Positions 7,979-16,943 are shown, counted from the first letter of the stretch. The stretch: 54,712 nucleotides of DNA from Natronospirales bacterium (GCA_018971605.1 JAGXAL010000003.1:1-54712); one strand, 5' to 3'. Notes: generated from the sequence alone by a model not told the origin. Numbers and translations: made by a program.

Positions 7979-8749
7979 TCAGAGGGCGGCGAGGCGGGCG
8001 TAATCGCCCGTGCTCAGGGTTTCCGGGCGGGCCGACGGGTTGAGGCCGGCCGCGCGGATCGCGGCTTCGTCGGCCAGGCCGCGCAGCGCGTTGCGCAGCG
8101 TCTTGCGCCGCTGGCTGAAGGCCTGATTGACGATTTTTGCAAAGCGTGACTGGTCGGCGATCTTGAAGGGAGGCGTGGCGTGGGGCGTGAGGCGCACGAA
8201 GGACGACTCTACCTTGGGAGCCGGCGTGAATGCTCCGGAGCCGATGTGGAACAGCGGCTCCACGCGACAGCGTGCCGCGAGCATCACGGTAAGCCGGCCG
8301 TAGTCTTTGCCGCCCGGTTTCGCGGCCATGCGCTGCACCACCTCTTTCTGCAGCATGAAGTGCATGTCGGCGATGGTCTGCGCCTGATCCAGCAGGTGGA
8401 ACAGCAACGGCGTGGAGATGTTGTAAGGCAGGTTGCCGATCAGGCGGATTTTTTCGCCCGGCGGCGCCAGCGTGCGGAAGTCGGTCTTGAGCGCATCGCC
8501 CTGGATGACGTGCAGTTCGCCCTTGCCCACCGCAGCGGCTTGCAGTTGCGGAATCACGTCGCGATCCAGTTCCACCGCGGTGAGTTGGCCGTGACGTTCC
8601 AGCAGCGGCAGCGTGAGCGCGCCGCGGCCGGGGCCGATTTCGACCAGCGAGTCACCGGGTTGCGGATTAATGGCCAGCAGGATCTTATTGATGATGTTGC
8701 GGTCGTGCAGGAAGTGCTGGCCGAAGCGTTTGCGGGGATGATGTTGCAT
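7979..8749 (-). CDS. rsmA: 16S rRNA dimethyladenosine transferase
   Basis: Dimethylates two adjacent adenines in the 3'-terminal helix 45 of 16S rRNA (also called KsgA). At 256 residues from ATG 8749, it starts with the typical KRFGQHFLHD, the AdoMet loop EIGPGRGALT lies at about 37-46, and the catalytic NLPYN at 106-110. An in-frame ATG-like start 15 bases earlier is less likely, because GAGGGG lies seven bases before 8749. That GAGGGG is the end of a family A palindrome. It is in its conserved position between pdxA and the apaGH genes. Confidence 0.97.
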   Translation of the reverse strand: MQHHPRKRFGQHFLHDRNIINKILLAINPQPGDSLVEIGPGRGALTLPLLERHGQLTAVELDRDVIPQLQAAAVGKGELHVIQGDALKTDFRTLAPPGEKIRLIGNLPYNISTPLLFHLLDQAQTIADMHFMLQKEVVQRMAAKPGGKDYGRLTVMLAARCRVEPLFHIGSGAFTPAPKVESSFVRLTPHATPPFKIADQSRFAKIVNQAFSQRRKTLRNALRGLADEAAIRAAGLNPSARPETLSTGDYARLAAL

Positions 8750-8753
8750 CGCA

Positions 8754-8798
8754 AATCCCCTCACCCTTGCCTCTCCCCCGCGGGGGAGAGGAGATAAG
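8754..8798 (-). repeat. Palindromic intergenic repeat, family A, copy 4
   Basis: A perfect 20-base palindrome with CTCTCCCCCG at 8771-8780 and CGGGGGAGAG at 8781-8790, flanked by CCCCTCACCC. It lies between pdxA and rsmA, and on the minus strand ends in GTGAGGGG just before the rsmA start. Confidence 0.8.
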
Positions 8799-8836
8799 GA
8801 ATTTGGAAGTGGAGTATTGACACGGGCCGGTGATAT

Positions 8837-9835
8837 CTAGTTTTTCGCCTTTGACTTTCGAATGATCGCTAACGCCATTGCTACCGCAGCCTCCAGACTC
8901 GAATGCTCGGCGCGGCCGGTACCGGCGAGTTCCAGCGCGGTGCCGTGGTCCACGGAGGTGCGGATAATGGGCAGGCCGAGCGTGATGTTCACGGCGTGGC
9001 CAAAGCCGGCGTGTTTCAGCACCGGTAATCCCTGGTCGTGATACATGGCGAGCACGGCATCCGTGTTTTTGAGGCGCTCGGGGCTGAAGGCGGTGTCCGC
9101 AGCGACTGGGCCGGTAATGGACATGCCTTCGGCCCGTAGCGTTTCACACACCGGAGCGATCATCTCGATTTCCTCGCGGCCAAGATGGCCGCCCTCGCCG
9201 GCGTGTGGATTGAGACCGAGCACCAGGATGCGCGGCGCGGCGATGCCGAATTTGTCGCGCAGCTCCGCATGCAGCACGCGCAGGCTGTGGGTCACCGTAT
9301 CCCGCGTAATTGCACGTGGTACGTCTTTGAGTGGCAGGTGGGTGGTGGCGAGCGCTACGCGCAGCGTACCGGCGGTGAGCAGCATCACCGGGGGCGCTGC
9401 ATGACAGCGTGCAGCCAGATATTCCGTATGACCGGTGAAGGCGATGCCGGCGTCGTTGATAATCCCTTTGTGAATCGGTGCAGTTATCAGCGCGTCGAAT
9501 TCACTGCTGAGGCAGCCATCGATCGCGCGATCCAGCGTGTCCAGCACGTAACGGGCATTGACCGCATTGGGTTTGCCGGCAGTAACCGGTGCGCGCAGCT
9601 TCGCCGGCAGCACTTTCAGATGCCGCGCGGCTTGTGCAGAGCGCTTCGAGGGAACGTAGTCGTCCAGATGCAGATCAAGCTTTAATTGGTGCGCACGCGC
9701 GGCGAGCAATGCGGGATCGCCGATGGCCACGATATCGACGGCATGTGCGTTTTGCGTGAACGCGATGCAAATGTCCGGGCCGATACCCGCAGGCTCGCCG
9801 GTGGTGAGCGCGACGCGCGGGAGCGGTGCAGGCAT
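8837..9835 (-). CDS. pdxA: 4-hydroxythreonine-4-phosphate dehydrogenase
   Basis: NAD-dependent oxidation of 4-phosphohydroxy-L-threonine in the DXP-dependent pyridoxal phosphate pathway. The 332 residues match the family. The N-terminus has VALTTGEPAGIGPDI, the central region has TAPIHKG and FTGHTEYLA with a metal-binding His, and the C-terminal part has MYHDQGLPVLKH with another conserved His, plus RTSVDHGTA. It sits between surA and rsmA as in most gammaproteobacteria, 22 bases after surA. Confidence 0.97.
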   Translation of the reverse strand: MPAPLPRVALTTGEPAGIGPDICIAFTQNAHAVDIVAIGDPALLAARAHQLKLDLHLDDYVPSKRSAQAARHLKVLPAKLRAPVTAGKPNAVNARYVLDTLDRAIDGCLSSEFDALITAPIHKGIINDAGIAFTGHTEYLAARCHAAPPVMLLTAGTLRVALATTHLPLKDVPRAITRDTVTHSLRVLHAELRDKFGIAAPRILVLGLNPHAGEGGHLGREEIEMIAPVCETLRAEGMSITGPVAADTAFSPERLKNTDAVLAMYHDQGLPVLKHAGFGHAVNITLGLPIIRTSVDHGTALELAGTGRAEHSSLEAAVAMALAIIRKSKAKN

Positions 9836-9857
9836 GGCGTGGGCGCTGCGGCTCCGC

Positions 9858-11261
9858 TCAGCTTTCCAGATGGTATTCGATGAAGGCCGAATCCTTGAGC
9901 TGGCTCAGCCACTGCTGGATGATTTCCTCGGATTTGCGCGAGTAGAGGGCGTCATAGGCCTTGTTCTGCGCGTATTCGGCGGTTTGGTCCACGGTGCGCC
10001 GGCCCAGCACCTGCACGATGTGCCAGCCGAATTGGGTCTTGAACGGCTCGCTGATCTGGCCGACCTGAAGCTTGTCCATTTGCTCCTGGAAGGCCGGCAC
10101 GGTGGCGCCCGGGTCCAGCCAGCCAAGATCGCCGCCATTGCTGCCCGAACCCGGATCCGCGGAATATTGCTTGGCGAGTGTGGCGAAGTCGGCGCCGGCG
10201 AGAATTTCCTTGCGCAGCTCTTCGAGTTTGGCCTTGGCCTGGGCGTCGCTCATGATGGCGCTGGTGCGAAGCAGGATGTGGCGCGCGTGGGTTTGCGTGA
10301 CTTCCTGCTTGCTGATTGCGGCGATTTTCACGTCATCCAGCTTGACGATGTGGAGGCCGCTGGGGCTGGAAATCGGCTCGCTGATGTCGCCTGCGTGCAT
10401 CTGGCGCACGGCATCCGCGAAGATCGTGGGTAACTCGGAGCCCTTGCGCCAGCCGAGATCGCCGCCCTTGAGCGCCTGCTGTCCCTGGGAGTATTGCACT
10501 GCGGTAGCAGCGAAGTCCGCACCGTGCTTGAGCTTCTGGTAAACCTCGTCGGCCTTGCTGCGCGCCGCCGCCACCTGTTCGGGCGTGGGATCGGCAGGAA
10601 TGGTGATCAGGATCTGCGACAGGTGATATTGGTTGTTAGCATCGCCGTTGGCGGTGTCGGCTTCAATCTGGGCTTGCACCTCGCGCGGGGTGATGTGCAT
10701 CTGGTCGTTGACCACCTGCTGTTCCAACTGGCGGATGATCAATTGGTCGCGCAGGTCCTTGCGGAAATCCGTGTAACTCAGGCCTTGCTCCTCAAGCTTT
10801 TTCGGCAACTGCGCCAGCGTGATGCCGTTGCGCTCGGCGATGCGGCTCAGATTCTGGTTGACGATGTCGTCGCTCACGTTGACGCCCTTGCTGTCGGCCA
10901 TCTGCAGCTCGATGCGCGTCATGACCATCTGGTCGAGCACCTGCTTGCGCAGCACGTCCGCGGGCGGCAGCGCCGTGCCTTCCGCCTGGATCTGGCGGGT
11001 GATATCCGCAACGCGCTGATCCAGTTCGCTCTTGAGGATTACTTGGTCATTGATGACCGCCACCACGCGGTCGAGCAGCACGCCGGTGTGATCGGCCTTG
11101 GCGATGGCCGCGGCCACGGCAGTCGCCTGGGCCGGCGCCTTGTTCATCACTGCGGTGGCGCTGACATCCGGGTTGGGCTTGGGCCTGTTGGAGGCACAAC
11201 CTTGGGCCAGCAGCAGCGCAGCGGCCAGCGCGACGGCCAGGAAGCGGGCGGATTTCTGCAT
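9858..11261 (-). CDS. surA: Periplasmic chaperone/peptidyl-prolyl isomerase SurA
   Basis: Outer-membrane protein chaperone. The 467-residue protein has an export signal (residues 5-22), a SurA N-terminal chaperone domain beginning near LLDRVVAVINDQVILKSEL (about 62-80), and two parvulin domains at about 205-305 and 317-425. Both end in GGDLGW, and the second carries HARHILL. It is longer than E. coli SurA (428) because of a roughly 40-residue Pro/Ala-rich linker after the signal. The signal ends LLLAQGCAS, an imperfect lipobox (Ala at -3, Gln at -2), so lipid anchoring is possible but not assured. It is in its standard position after lptD, 15 bases away. Confidence 0.95.
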   Translation of the reverse strand: MQKSARFLAVALAAALLLAQGCASNRPKPNPDVSATAVMNKAPAQATAVAAAIAKADHTGVLLDRVVAVINDQVILKSELDQRVADITRQIQAEGTALPPADVLRKQVLDQMVMTRIELQMADSKGVNVSDDIVNQNLSRIAERNGITLAQLPKKLEEQGLSYTDFRKDLRDQLIIRQLEQQVVNDQMHITPREVQAQIEADTANGDANNQYHLSQILITIPADPTPEQVAAARSKADEVYQKLKHGADFAATAVQYSQGQQALKGGDLGWRKGSELPTIFADAVRQMHAGDISEPISSPSGLHIVKLDDVKIAAISKQEVTQTHARHILLRTSAIMSDAQAKAKLEELRKEILAGADFATLAKQYSADPGSGSNGGDLGWLDPGATVPAFQEQMDKLQVGQISEPFKTQFGWHIVQVLGRRTVDQTAEYAQNKAYDALYSRKSEEIIQQWLSQLKDSAFIEYHLES

Positions 11262-11276
11262 GGAACAAAACCTGAA

Positions 11277-13514
11277 TTACTGCGGAGGGGTAGTGTCGGA
11301 ATAGCCTAGGATACCATTTTGCAGGAAGTCTTCGAGATGCCGGCCGATGCTGGTGAGTCCCTTGAGCTGCAATTGGAAGAAGATCGCGGTGTTGGCCTGG
11401 CCGGTCTGGGTGATGTAGCGGCGGTGCACGATCTGGAAGGCCCAGCAGCAACTGTCGTATTCGAAGCCGGCGAAACTTTCCAGCGTGAGCTTGTTCTGCA
11501 CGTCATAGTTCCAGCGGCCCACCACACTCCAGTGCCGGCCGAGCGGCCAGGCAAAGGAAACATCGGTTTGCTTCAGGTTGAGTGCGCGGTTGTAACGGTA
11601 GGCCAGATTGAGCACCTGATGAAAGGCCGGGTGATACTGCAGGCCCACCGAGGCCAGGTCAGTTTGGCGCGTGGCCGGATCCCATTGCTGGCCGTAGCTG
11701 GTGGACCAGTTGTTGTTCAGGTTGAGGATCAGGTCGCCGACCACGTCGGAAAACAGATTGGTCTGCGGCGCCACGCCCGGCAACTGCACGTCGCGATTGC
11801 GGAAATAGCGGATCTGGCCGAGATCGGCTTCCAGCAGTTCCGAGCCGTCGCTGGCGTCCAGCAGGCGGCTGGTGAGCGCGTAGCTCAACTGGTTGGCGTC
11901 TGCCTGGCGGTCGGCACCGTAGAAACTGTTGTCGGTGAATAATTGCAGAAAGCTGAACTGCGGCTGGATGGTGTCGAACAGCGGAATCTGGCTCTGGTCG
12001 CGGTAAGGCACGTACAGGTAAAAGAGGCGCGGTTCCAGAGTTTGCAGGTAGCTACTGCCGATGTTGCGTTGAAAGAACAGGCCGCTGTCGAGGCTCAGGA
12101 TGGGTGTGACGCGCGACAAGTTGCTCTGCATGCCGGCGGGAACGTTCTGGTTGAAGTCGTACTCGGTGACGCGCATGGCTGCCGTGGGCGTGAAGTACCA
12201 GGCGGCGGCGCCGAAGCTGTAACTGGCGCTGGGTTTGAGGTCGAGGCGCGCCGCGCCAATGCGTTCATCCTGCTGGAACTGGTCGAATTCCGTGTTCAGG
12301 GAAAATTGCGCGGCTCCCAAATCCGGGCTGCTTTGCCAGTTGAGCAGCGCTTGTGGCAGGCGCTTGTAGGGGTAGCTCGCGGGCGGGACCGTGGGGTCCA
12401 CCACCTGCCATTCCTGCAACTGGGTGAGAAAAGTCCAGTCGGAAGTCGGTTGGCCGTAACTCACGGCCAAGTGCCGTTCTTGCGTGGTGGTGGCGATGGT
12501 CGCGAGGCTGTCGCCCAAGTCCTGAAAATACAGATTATCGGACACCCAGTTGTAGGCAGTATTGAAATTCCAGCCGGTGGCCAGCGGCGTGCTGTCGGAA
12601 AAGTTCAACAAGCCGCGTTCACGGTCGGCGAGCTTGTCGTGCGGCAGGAAGGCAGTGTCAATCTGTCCTTGGCTGCCGCCGAAAGTGAGCCAGCGGAATT
12701 CGCCGCCCAGGTCCACGCCGCGCTTGGTGATGATGCGTGGTACGAAGGTGGCGTCATAATTGGGCGCCAGATTGAAATAATACGGCGTGCTCAGATCGGT
12801 GCCGGTAAAAGTGGAAAAGCCGAACGACGGATCCAAAAATCCGGACTTGCGCGCGTCGTTCAGCGGAAAGTTGATGTACGGCGTCCAGAAGATCGGCACG
12901 CCGAAGAAATCAATGGTGACGTTGTGGCCCACGCCGGTGTTGGTGGCCTGATTGAGCTCCAGGTCCGGCGCATTCAGCATCCAGTCGCGGCTGCCGACCG
13001 GGCAGGTGGTGTAATGCACGTCGCTCAGCACGTCGTGGTCCGGGTCGAGCGCCTTCAGCAACTTGGCGCTGCCGCGTCCGTGGCGCTGCGGCAGGCTGAA
13101 TTCGGCGTCATTGAACACGCCGCTGGAGTTGTTGAAGTTGTAATCCGCCGTCGGCCCGCGCAACTCCATATTGGGTGAGACAAAGTGCACATTGCCGCTG
13201 GCGTGGGTGTCGCCGCTAGCGCTGTTGTATTGCATTTGCGCGGCGGTCATCTGCCTGTTGCCCTGGGTGGCGTGGACGTTGCCGCTGAGCAGGGATTCGC
13301 CGTGCACGTAGCCGGCGAGATGATCGGCGCTGACGTGCGTCGGCGCATTGGCGCTGACGGCAGCCGGCGCGGGCGTGTGCGTGGCGGCCGCAGATGCGGG
13401 TATCGGACAGGTGGCCCACTGGTTATAGCCGATAGTGCCCGGAGGGTTGTCGGCGAACAGCGGCGTGCAGGCAAGCAGGGCGGCGGCAATGAGCAGCGCG
13501 CGGCTCACGTTCAC
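11277..13514 (-). CDS. lptD: LPS-assembly outer membrane protein LptD
   Basis: Outer-membrane beta barrel that inserts lipopolysaccharide into the outer leaflet with LptE. I place the start at GTG 13514, preceded by GGGAG at seven bases; this gives 745 residues beginning with a clean signal peptide (RALLIAAALLACTPLFA). Starting at 13577 would add 21 residues ahead of the signal. An OstA-like N-terminal domain lies at about 50-150. The barrel begins after the conserved TCPVGSRDW and FFGVPIFWTPYINFPL. The C-terminal SCCW has the paired cysteines used for the inter-domain disulfides in E. coli. First gene of lptD-surA-pdxA-rsmA, divergent from amgK. Confidence 0.95.
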   Translation of the reverse strand: MNVSRALLIAAALLACTPLFADNPPGTIGYNQWATCPIPASAAATHTPAPAAVSANAPTHVSADHLAGYVHGESLLSGNVHATQGNRQMTAAQMQYNSASGDTHASGNVHFVSPNMELRGPTADYNFNNSSGVFNDAEFSLPQRHGRGSAKLLKALDPDHDVLSDVHYTTCPVGSRDWMLNAPDLELNQATNTGVGHNVTIDFFGVPIFWTPYINFPLNDARKSGFLDPSFGFSTFTGTDLSTPYYFNLAPNYDATFVPRIITKRGVDLGGEFRWLTFGGSQGQIDTAFLPHDKLADRERGLLNFSDSTPLATGWNFNTAYNWVSDNLYFQDLGDSLATIATTTQERHLAVSYGQPTSDWTFLTQLQEWQVVDPTVPPASYPYKRLPQALLNWQSSPDLGAAQFSLNTEFDQFQQDERIGAARLDLKPSASYSFGAAAWYFTPTAAMRVTEYDFNQNVPAGMQSNLSRVTPILSLDSGLFFQRNIGSSYLQTLEPRLFYLYVPYRDQSQIPLFDTIQPQFSFLQLFTDNSFYGADRQADANQLSYALTSRLLDASDGSELLEADLGQIRYFRNRDVQLPGVAPQTNLFSDVVGDLILNLNNNWSTSYGQQWDPATRQTDLASVGLQYHPAFHQVLNLAYRYNRALNLKQTDVSFAWPLGRHWSVVGRWNYDVQNKLTLESFAGFEYDSCCWAFQIVHRRYITQTGQANTAIFFQLQLKGLTSIGRHLEDFLQNGILGYSDTTPPQ

Positions 13515-13592
13515 CGGCAAACTCCCGGAGCGATGGTTGACACGGGGTACAATCGCACACTTTATTGGCGGGTTCAAACTCGGGAGTCGCCG
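13515..13592. promoter_or_regulatory. Divergent lptD/amgK intergenic region with candidate promoter elements
   Basis: Only 78 bases separate the two GTG starts. On the plus strand a perfect TTGACA lies at 13537-13542, with TTTATT 18 bases later at 13561-13566; a TACAAT is at 13549-13554. On the minus strand TTGAAC (13571-13576 region) is a weak -35 candidate. CGGCAAACTCCCG next to lptD and CGGGAGTCGCCG next to amgK form an imperfect inverted repeat that also carries both ribosome-binding sites. Confidence 0.4.
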
Positions 13593-14588
13593 GTGGCGGT
13601 GGAACGCTTACAGGAATTGCGCGTCTGGACAGCGCAGGCGTTGCGACTTGCGGCGGTTGATTTGCAGGCGCTGCCGGCGGATGCCAGTTTCCGCCGCTAT
13701 TTCCGGGTACGGGATGGTGCGCGTTCGTTTATTGTCATGGACGCGCCGCCACCCCAGGAGAATTGCCGGCCGTACGTGCAGGTAGCCGGTCTGCTCAAGA
13801 CGGCCGGTGTGCATGCCCCGGAGATTCTGGCCCAGGATTTGGCGCGCGGGTTTCTGTTGCTCAGCGATCTCGGGCGGCAAAGCTATCTTGAAGCCTTGAA
13901 GAATGGCAATCCCGACGAATTGTTTGCGGATGCCATTGACGCGCTGATCCGTTGGCAGCGCGCCAGCCGCCCCGGGGTATTGCCGGTTTACGACCGCGCG
14001 CTGCTGCGCCGCGAATTGAACCTGTTCCCTGAGTGGTACCTGGCGTGGCACCTTGGCGTGACGCTCGGCGCGAACGAGCAGGCCGGGCTGGAAGGCGTAT
14101 TTCAATTGCTGGAGGACAGCGCCCTGGCTCAGCCTCAGGTATATGTGCATCGCGATTACATGCCGCGCAACCTGATGGTGGCCGTGCCCAATCCGGGCGT
14201 GCTGGATTTCCAGGACGCGCTCTTTGGTCCGATCACTTATGACATTGCCACGCTGTTCAAGGACGCCTTCATTTCCTGGGATGCCGGGCAGATTCTGCGC
14301 TGGCGTCGCCAATATTGGCAGCAGGCGCGGCAGGCTGGATTGCCGCTGCCGGACTTTGACGAATTTGAGCGCGCCTGCGACTGGATGGGCATGCAGCGGC
14401 ACTTCAAGGTACTCGGGATTTTCGCACGCCTGCGTTACCGCGACGACAAACGGGGTTATCTCGAAGATACGCCGCGGTTTTTGAATTACGTACGCACTAC
14501 CGCGCGCCAGTACCACGCGCTTGCCTCGCTGTTGCCGGTGCTGGACGTTGTGGAGAGCCGCACACAGACTGGGGTTTGCGCGTCGTGA
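13593..14588 (+). CDS. amgK: Anomeric N-acetylmuramate/N-acetylglucosamine kinase AmgK
   Basis: Phosphorylates MurNAc at the anomeric position, the first step of the recycling route that bypasses de novo UDP-MurNAc synthesis. The 331 residues have an aminoglycoside phosphotransferase fold. ADASFRRYFRV (about 29-39) is the typical glycine-poor N-lobe start, the catalytic loop is HRDYMPRNLMV, and the metal-binding Asp is in VLDFQDALFGP. I chose GTG 13593 because CGGGAG precedes it by six bases and the similarity begins there; the open frame extends further upstream antisense to lptD. It overlaps murU by four bases (GTGA). Gene pair and position beside lptD match Pseudomonas. Confidence 0.94.
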   Translation: MAVERLQELRVWTAQALRLAAVDLQALPADASFRRYFRVRDGARSFIVMDAPPPQENCRPYVQVAGLLKTAGVHAPEILAQDLARGFLLLSDLGRQSYLEALKNGNPDELFADAIDALIRWQRASRPGVLPVYDRALLRRELNLFPEWYLAWHLGVTLGANEQAGLEGVFQLLEDSALAQPQVYVHRDYMPRNLMVAVPNPGVLDFQDALFGPITYDIATLFKDAFISWDAGQILRWRRQYWQQARQAGLPLPDFDEFERACDWMGMQRHFKVLGIFARLRYRDDKRGYLEDTPRFLNYVRTTARQYHALASLLPVLDVVESRTQTGVCAS

Positions 14589-15259
14589 AGGCCATGATCC
14601 TTGCGGCCGGCAGAGGCGAGCGCCTGCGGCCGCTGACCGACACGTTACCCAAGCCTTTGATCGTGGTGCACGGTCAGACGCTCATCGAGCGGCATTTGCA
14701 GGCGCTGAGCGTGGCAGGCTTTCACGAGATCGTGATCAACGTCTTCTGGCTGGCGGATAAAATCAAAAAGCATTTGGGTGACGGCTCGCGTTATCGTGTG
14801 CGTATCCGGTATTCCGAAGAGCCGGAAGGCGCGTTGGACACCGGAGGCGGAATTCTCAAGGCGCTGCCCTTGTTGGGCGCCGGTCCGTTTCTGGTCGTCA
14901 GCGCCGATATCTACACGGATTTTCCGCTTGCCAATCTGAAAACTGCGTTGGCCCATGCGGATTTCGCGCACTTGGTAATGGTGCCGAATCCGTCGCATCA
15001 TCGCGAGGGTGATTTTGTTCTGGATGCCCAAGGCCGGTTGCATGCCGACGGTCGTCCGCGTCTCACTTACGCCGGCATCGGCATGCACCGCCCGGAATTT
15101 TTCAGCGAATGTTCGCCGGGGCGGTTTTCGATGCTGCCCTGGTGGCAGCGGGCCATGCGTGCGGGACGTGTGAGCGGGGAGCTGTACGACGGCGACTGGC
15201 AGGACATCGGCACGCCGGAAAGTCTGCGTGCCTTGAACGCTCTTAGTTCTGATTCGTAG
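14585..15259 (+). CDS. murU: N-acetylmuramate alpha-1-phosphate uridylyltransferase MurU
   Basis: Converts MurNAc-1-phosphate, made by AmgK, to UDP-MurNAc in peptidoglycan recycling; in Pseudomonas this route underlies intrinsic fosfomycin tolerance. At 224 residues from GTG 14585, it begins with the nucleotidyltransferase signature MILAAGRGERLRPLTDTLPK, and the metal-binding Asp lies in VVSADIYTDF. GTG overlaps the amgK stop by four bases. TTG at 14576 and ATG at 14594 are alternatives, but family members start with M-K-A-M. The stop overlaps the convergent lipoprotein gene by 17 bases. Confidence 0.94.
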   Translation: MKAMILAAGRGERLRPLTDTLPKPLIVVHGQTLIERHLQALSVAGFHEIVINVFWLADKIKKHLGDGSRYRVRIRYSEEPEGALDTGGGILKALPLLGAGPFLVVSADIYTDFPLANLKTALAHADFAHLVMVPNPSHHREGDFVLDAQGRLHADGRPRLTYAGIGMHRPEFFSECSPGRFSMLPWWQRAMRAGRVSGELYDGDWQDIGTPESLRALNALSSDS

Positions 15260-16943
15260 CAATCCCGAAATACGGACTGGCGGCGTTGGTGCCGATCAGC
15301 AGAAATTCACTGGAGTTGATTGGGTAAATCGCAAACGGCGAACCGCCGCCGCTGCTGTTGATTGTAGCCGTGCCGCGGGCCCCGCCATTAAGCATGTAAT
15401 TGCCGCCCAGCGATAGCATTGATGATACGTTGCCACTCAGGTTCTGGAGCATTTGGCCACGGAGATTGCCGTTGCCGTCGAGTCCGAGTGTGCCCACGGC
15501 AGCGGATAAATTCGCAGCGCTGGTCTGGCTGCCAAGAGCGAAACCGAAAACACCTTTGAGGAAGGAGTTGTTGAAGGTACTGCCCTGGGTTTGCATTACG
15601 ATGTAGCCGCCCGCGGCAATCGCCGAATTGGTGGTGATGAACTCGGCCAACTGCGGCGACAGCATGTAGAACACATAGTTTTGCGGCGTCGTATTTCCGG
15701 GATTGTTCAACGTCAACGTGCCGCGGCCATTGACATTGGCATCGGCACTGTAGGTGCCCGTTATAGTTGCATCGCTCTGGACATTACCCGGCATGTTGAT
15801 GTCGGTAGTGACGGTCCCGAGACTGCCCAAACCGTTGGGGTTGAACTGGCCGGCCTGCACGTAGTATTGGGTGGTACTGTTGCCATTGATCAGGAATACG
15901 TATGGCCCGCTGAGCGATGAATTAGCGTAGGTTTGTGGCGCCTGTGCGGAGAGATTGCCGTTGGCGGTCACGCCAGGATCATCGGACAGCAGCGCGAAAT
16001 CCGAGGCCGATGCCACATAGAAACTGTAAACATGATTGCCGTTACTGTCCTTGATGGTCAGCGTGCCATGGTTATTGCCATCGAATGCGTAGCTGCCGGT
16101 GTAGGAAGTGCGGGACAGCGGCTTGGATCCGTTGACATCTTCAAAACCGGAAATGCTGGTGCCGTTCACGGTACTGATAAGGGCAAGCTGGTCGAAGCCC
16201 TGGGCACCGGTTTGGCCGCCAGTATTGAGTATCAGCGGCGCGTTGAACGCTGAAACATTGCCTGCTGCAGGATCCTGAACCGACAGTGACCCGGTGAGCG
16301 TTGTGCCATTGCTGGTACTCAACAGGAAGGCTTGCCCGTTTGCCTGCATGGACAGTTCGAAATTCAGATTGTCGAGGGCAAGGCTGCCGCTACCGTCGGG
16401 ATTGATGCTGTAGCTGCCAGTGAATACGGCCTTGGTTTGTATCGCCGTTCCGTTGTTGATGTCTTGCAGGCCGGAACTGATCTGACCGGTGCCGTTGGCA
16501 GTGAATTCTCCTATGGCGAACCACGGTGCGCCCTGGTTGTTGCCGCTGAGCGCAAACACGTAACCGCCCTCCAGCGAAGCGTTCGCATAGGCGATCATGA
16601 GCGTGGCGGAACCGGAAGCGCCGCTGTTGCCTTGCTCGATCGCGGTGATGGTTACTTTGCCGCCGGCAGGAGGCAGGTTGGGCGCCGTGTAAAGTCCGGT
16701 TGACGAAATGGTGCCGAGATTGCTGCTGCCGCCAGCAACACCGTTCACCTGCCACACAAACGCCGTGCCGCCGTCGCTGGCCGTGGCCGTCATCTGTTGG
16801 GTGGCACCCGCCAGCACTTGCATGCCTGAGGGCGAGACGCCGACGCCCGTGGAAGCGGTAGAGCCTCCGGAACCGCCGCAGGCGGCAAGCGCCAGGGTGA
16901 CGGCGATCAGGGCAAAAAATCCAGTTTGCGAAGACATGTGCAT
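15243..16943 (-). CDS. Large repeat-containing lipoprotein (paralogue of 17877-19586)
   Basis: A 566-residue putative lipoprotein with signal ALIAVTLALAAC and a lipobox cysteine near residue 22, followed by GGSGGS. An Ig-like domain occupies about 35-115 and contains the common phrases VLAGATQQMTATA, FVWQVNGVAGG and GLYTAPNLPP. Then come four repeats of about 100-125 residues built on the pattern (S/N)L.G.YVF...G....IG.F...G.G.I..G..D.N....FTGSY....G.GT.TL, ending in a Y.F(Y/I)..S...F....T segment. No enzyme motif or transmembrane barrel is obvious. It is most likely surface or periplasmic and beta-rich. Function unknown. Its stop overlaps convergent murU by 17 bases. Confidence 0.8.
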   Translation of the reverse strand: MHMSSQTGFFALIAVTLALAACGGSGGSTASTGVGVSPSGMQVLAGATQQMTATASDGGTAFVWQVNGVAGGSSNLGTISSTGLYTAPNLPPAGGKVTITAIEQGNSGASGSATLMIAYANASLEGGYVFALSGNNQGAPWFAIGEFTANGTGQISSGLQDINNGTAIQTKAVFTGSYSINPDGSGSLALDNLNFELSMQANGQAFLLSTSNGTTLTGSLSVQDPAAGNVSAFNAPLILNTGGQTGAQGFDQLALISTVNGTSISGFEDVNGSKPLSRTSYTGSYAFDGNNHGTLTIKDSNGNHVYSFYVASASDFALLSDDPGVTANGNLSAQAPQTYANSSLSGPYVFLINGNSTTQYYVQAGQFNPNGLGSLGTVTTDINMPGNVQSDATITGTYSADANVNGRGTLTLNNPGNTTPQNYVFYMLSPQLAEFITTNSAIAAGGYIVMQTQGSTFNNSFLKGVFGFALGSQTSAANLSAAVGTLGLDGNGNLRGQMLQNLSGNVSSMLSLGGNYMLNGGARGTATINSSGGGSPFAIYPINSSEFLLIGTNAASPYFGIATNQN

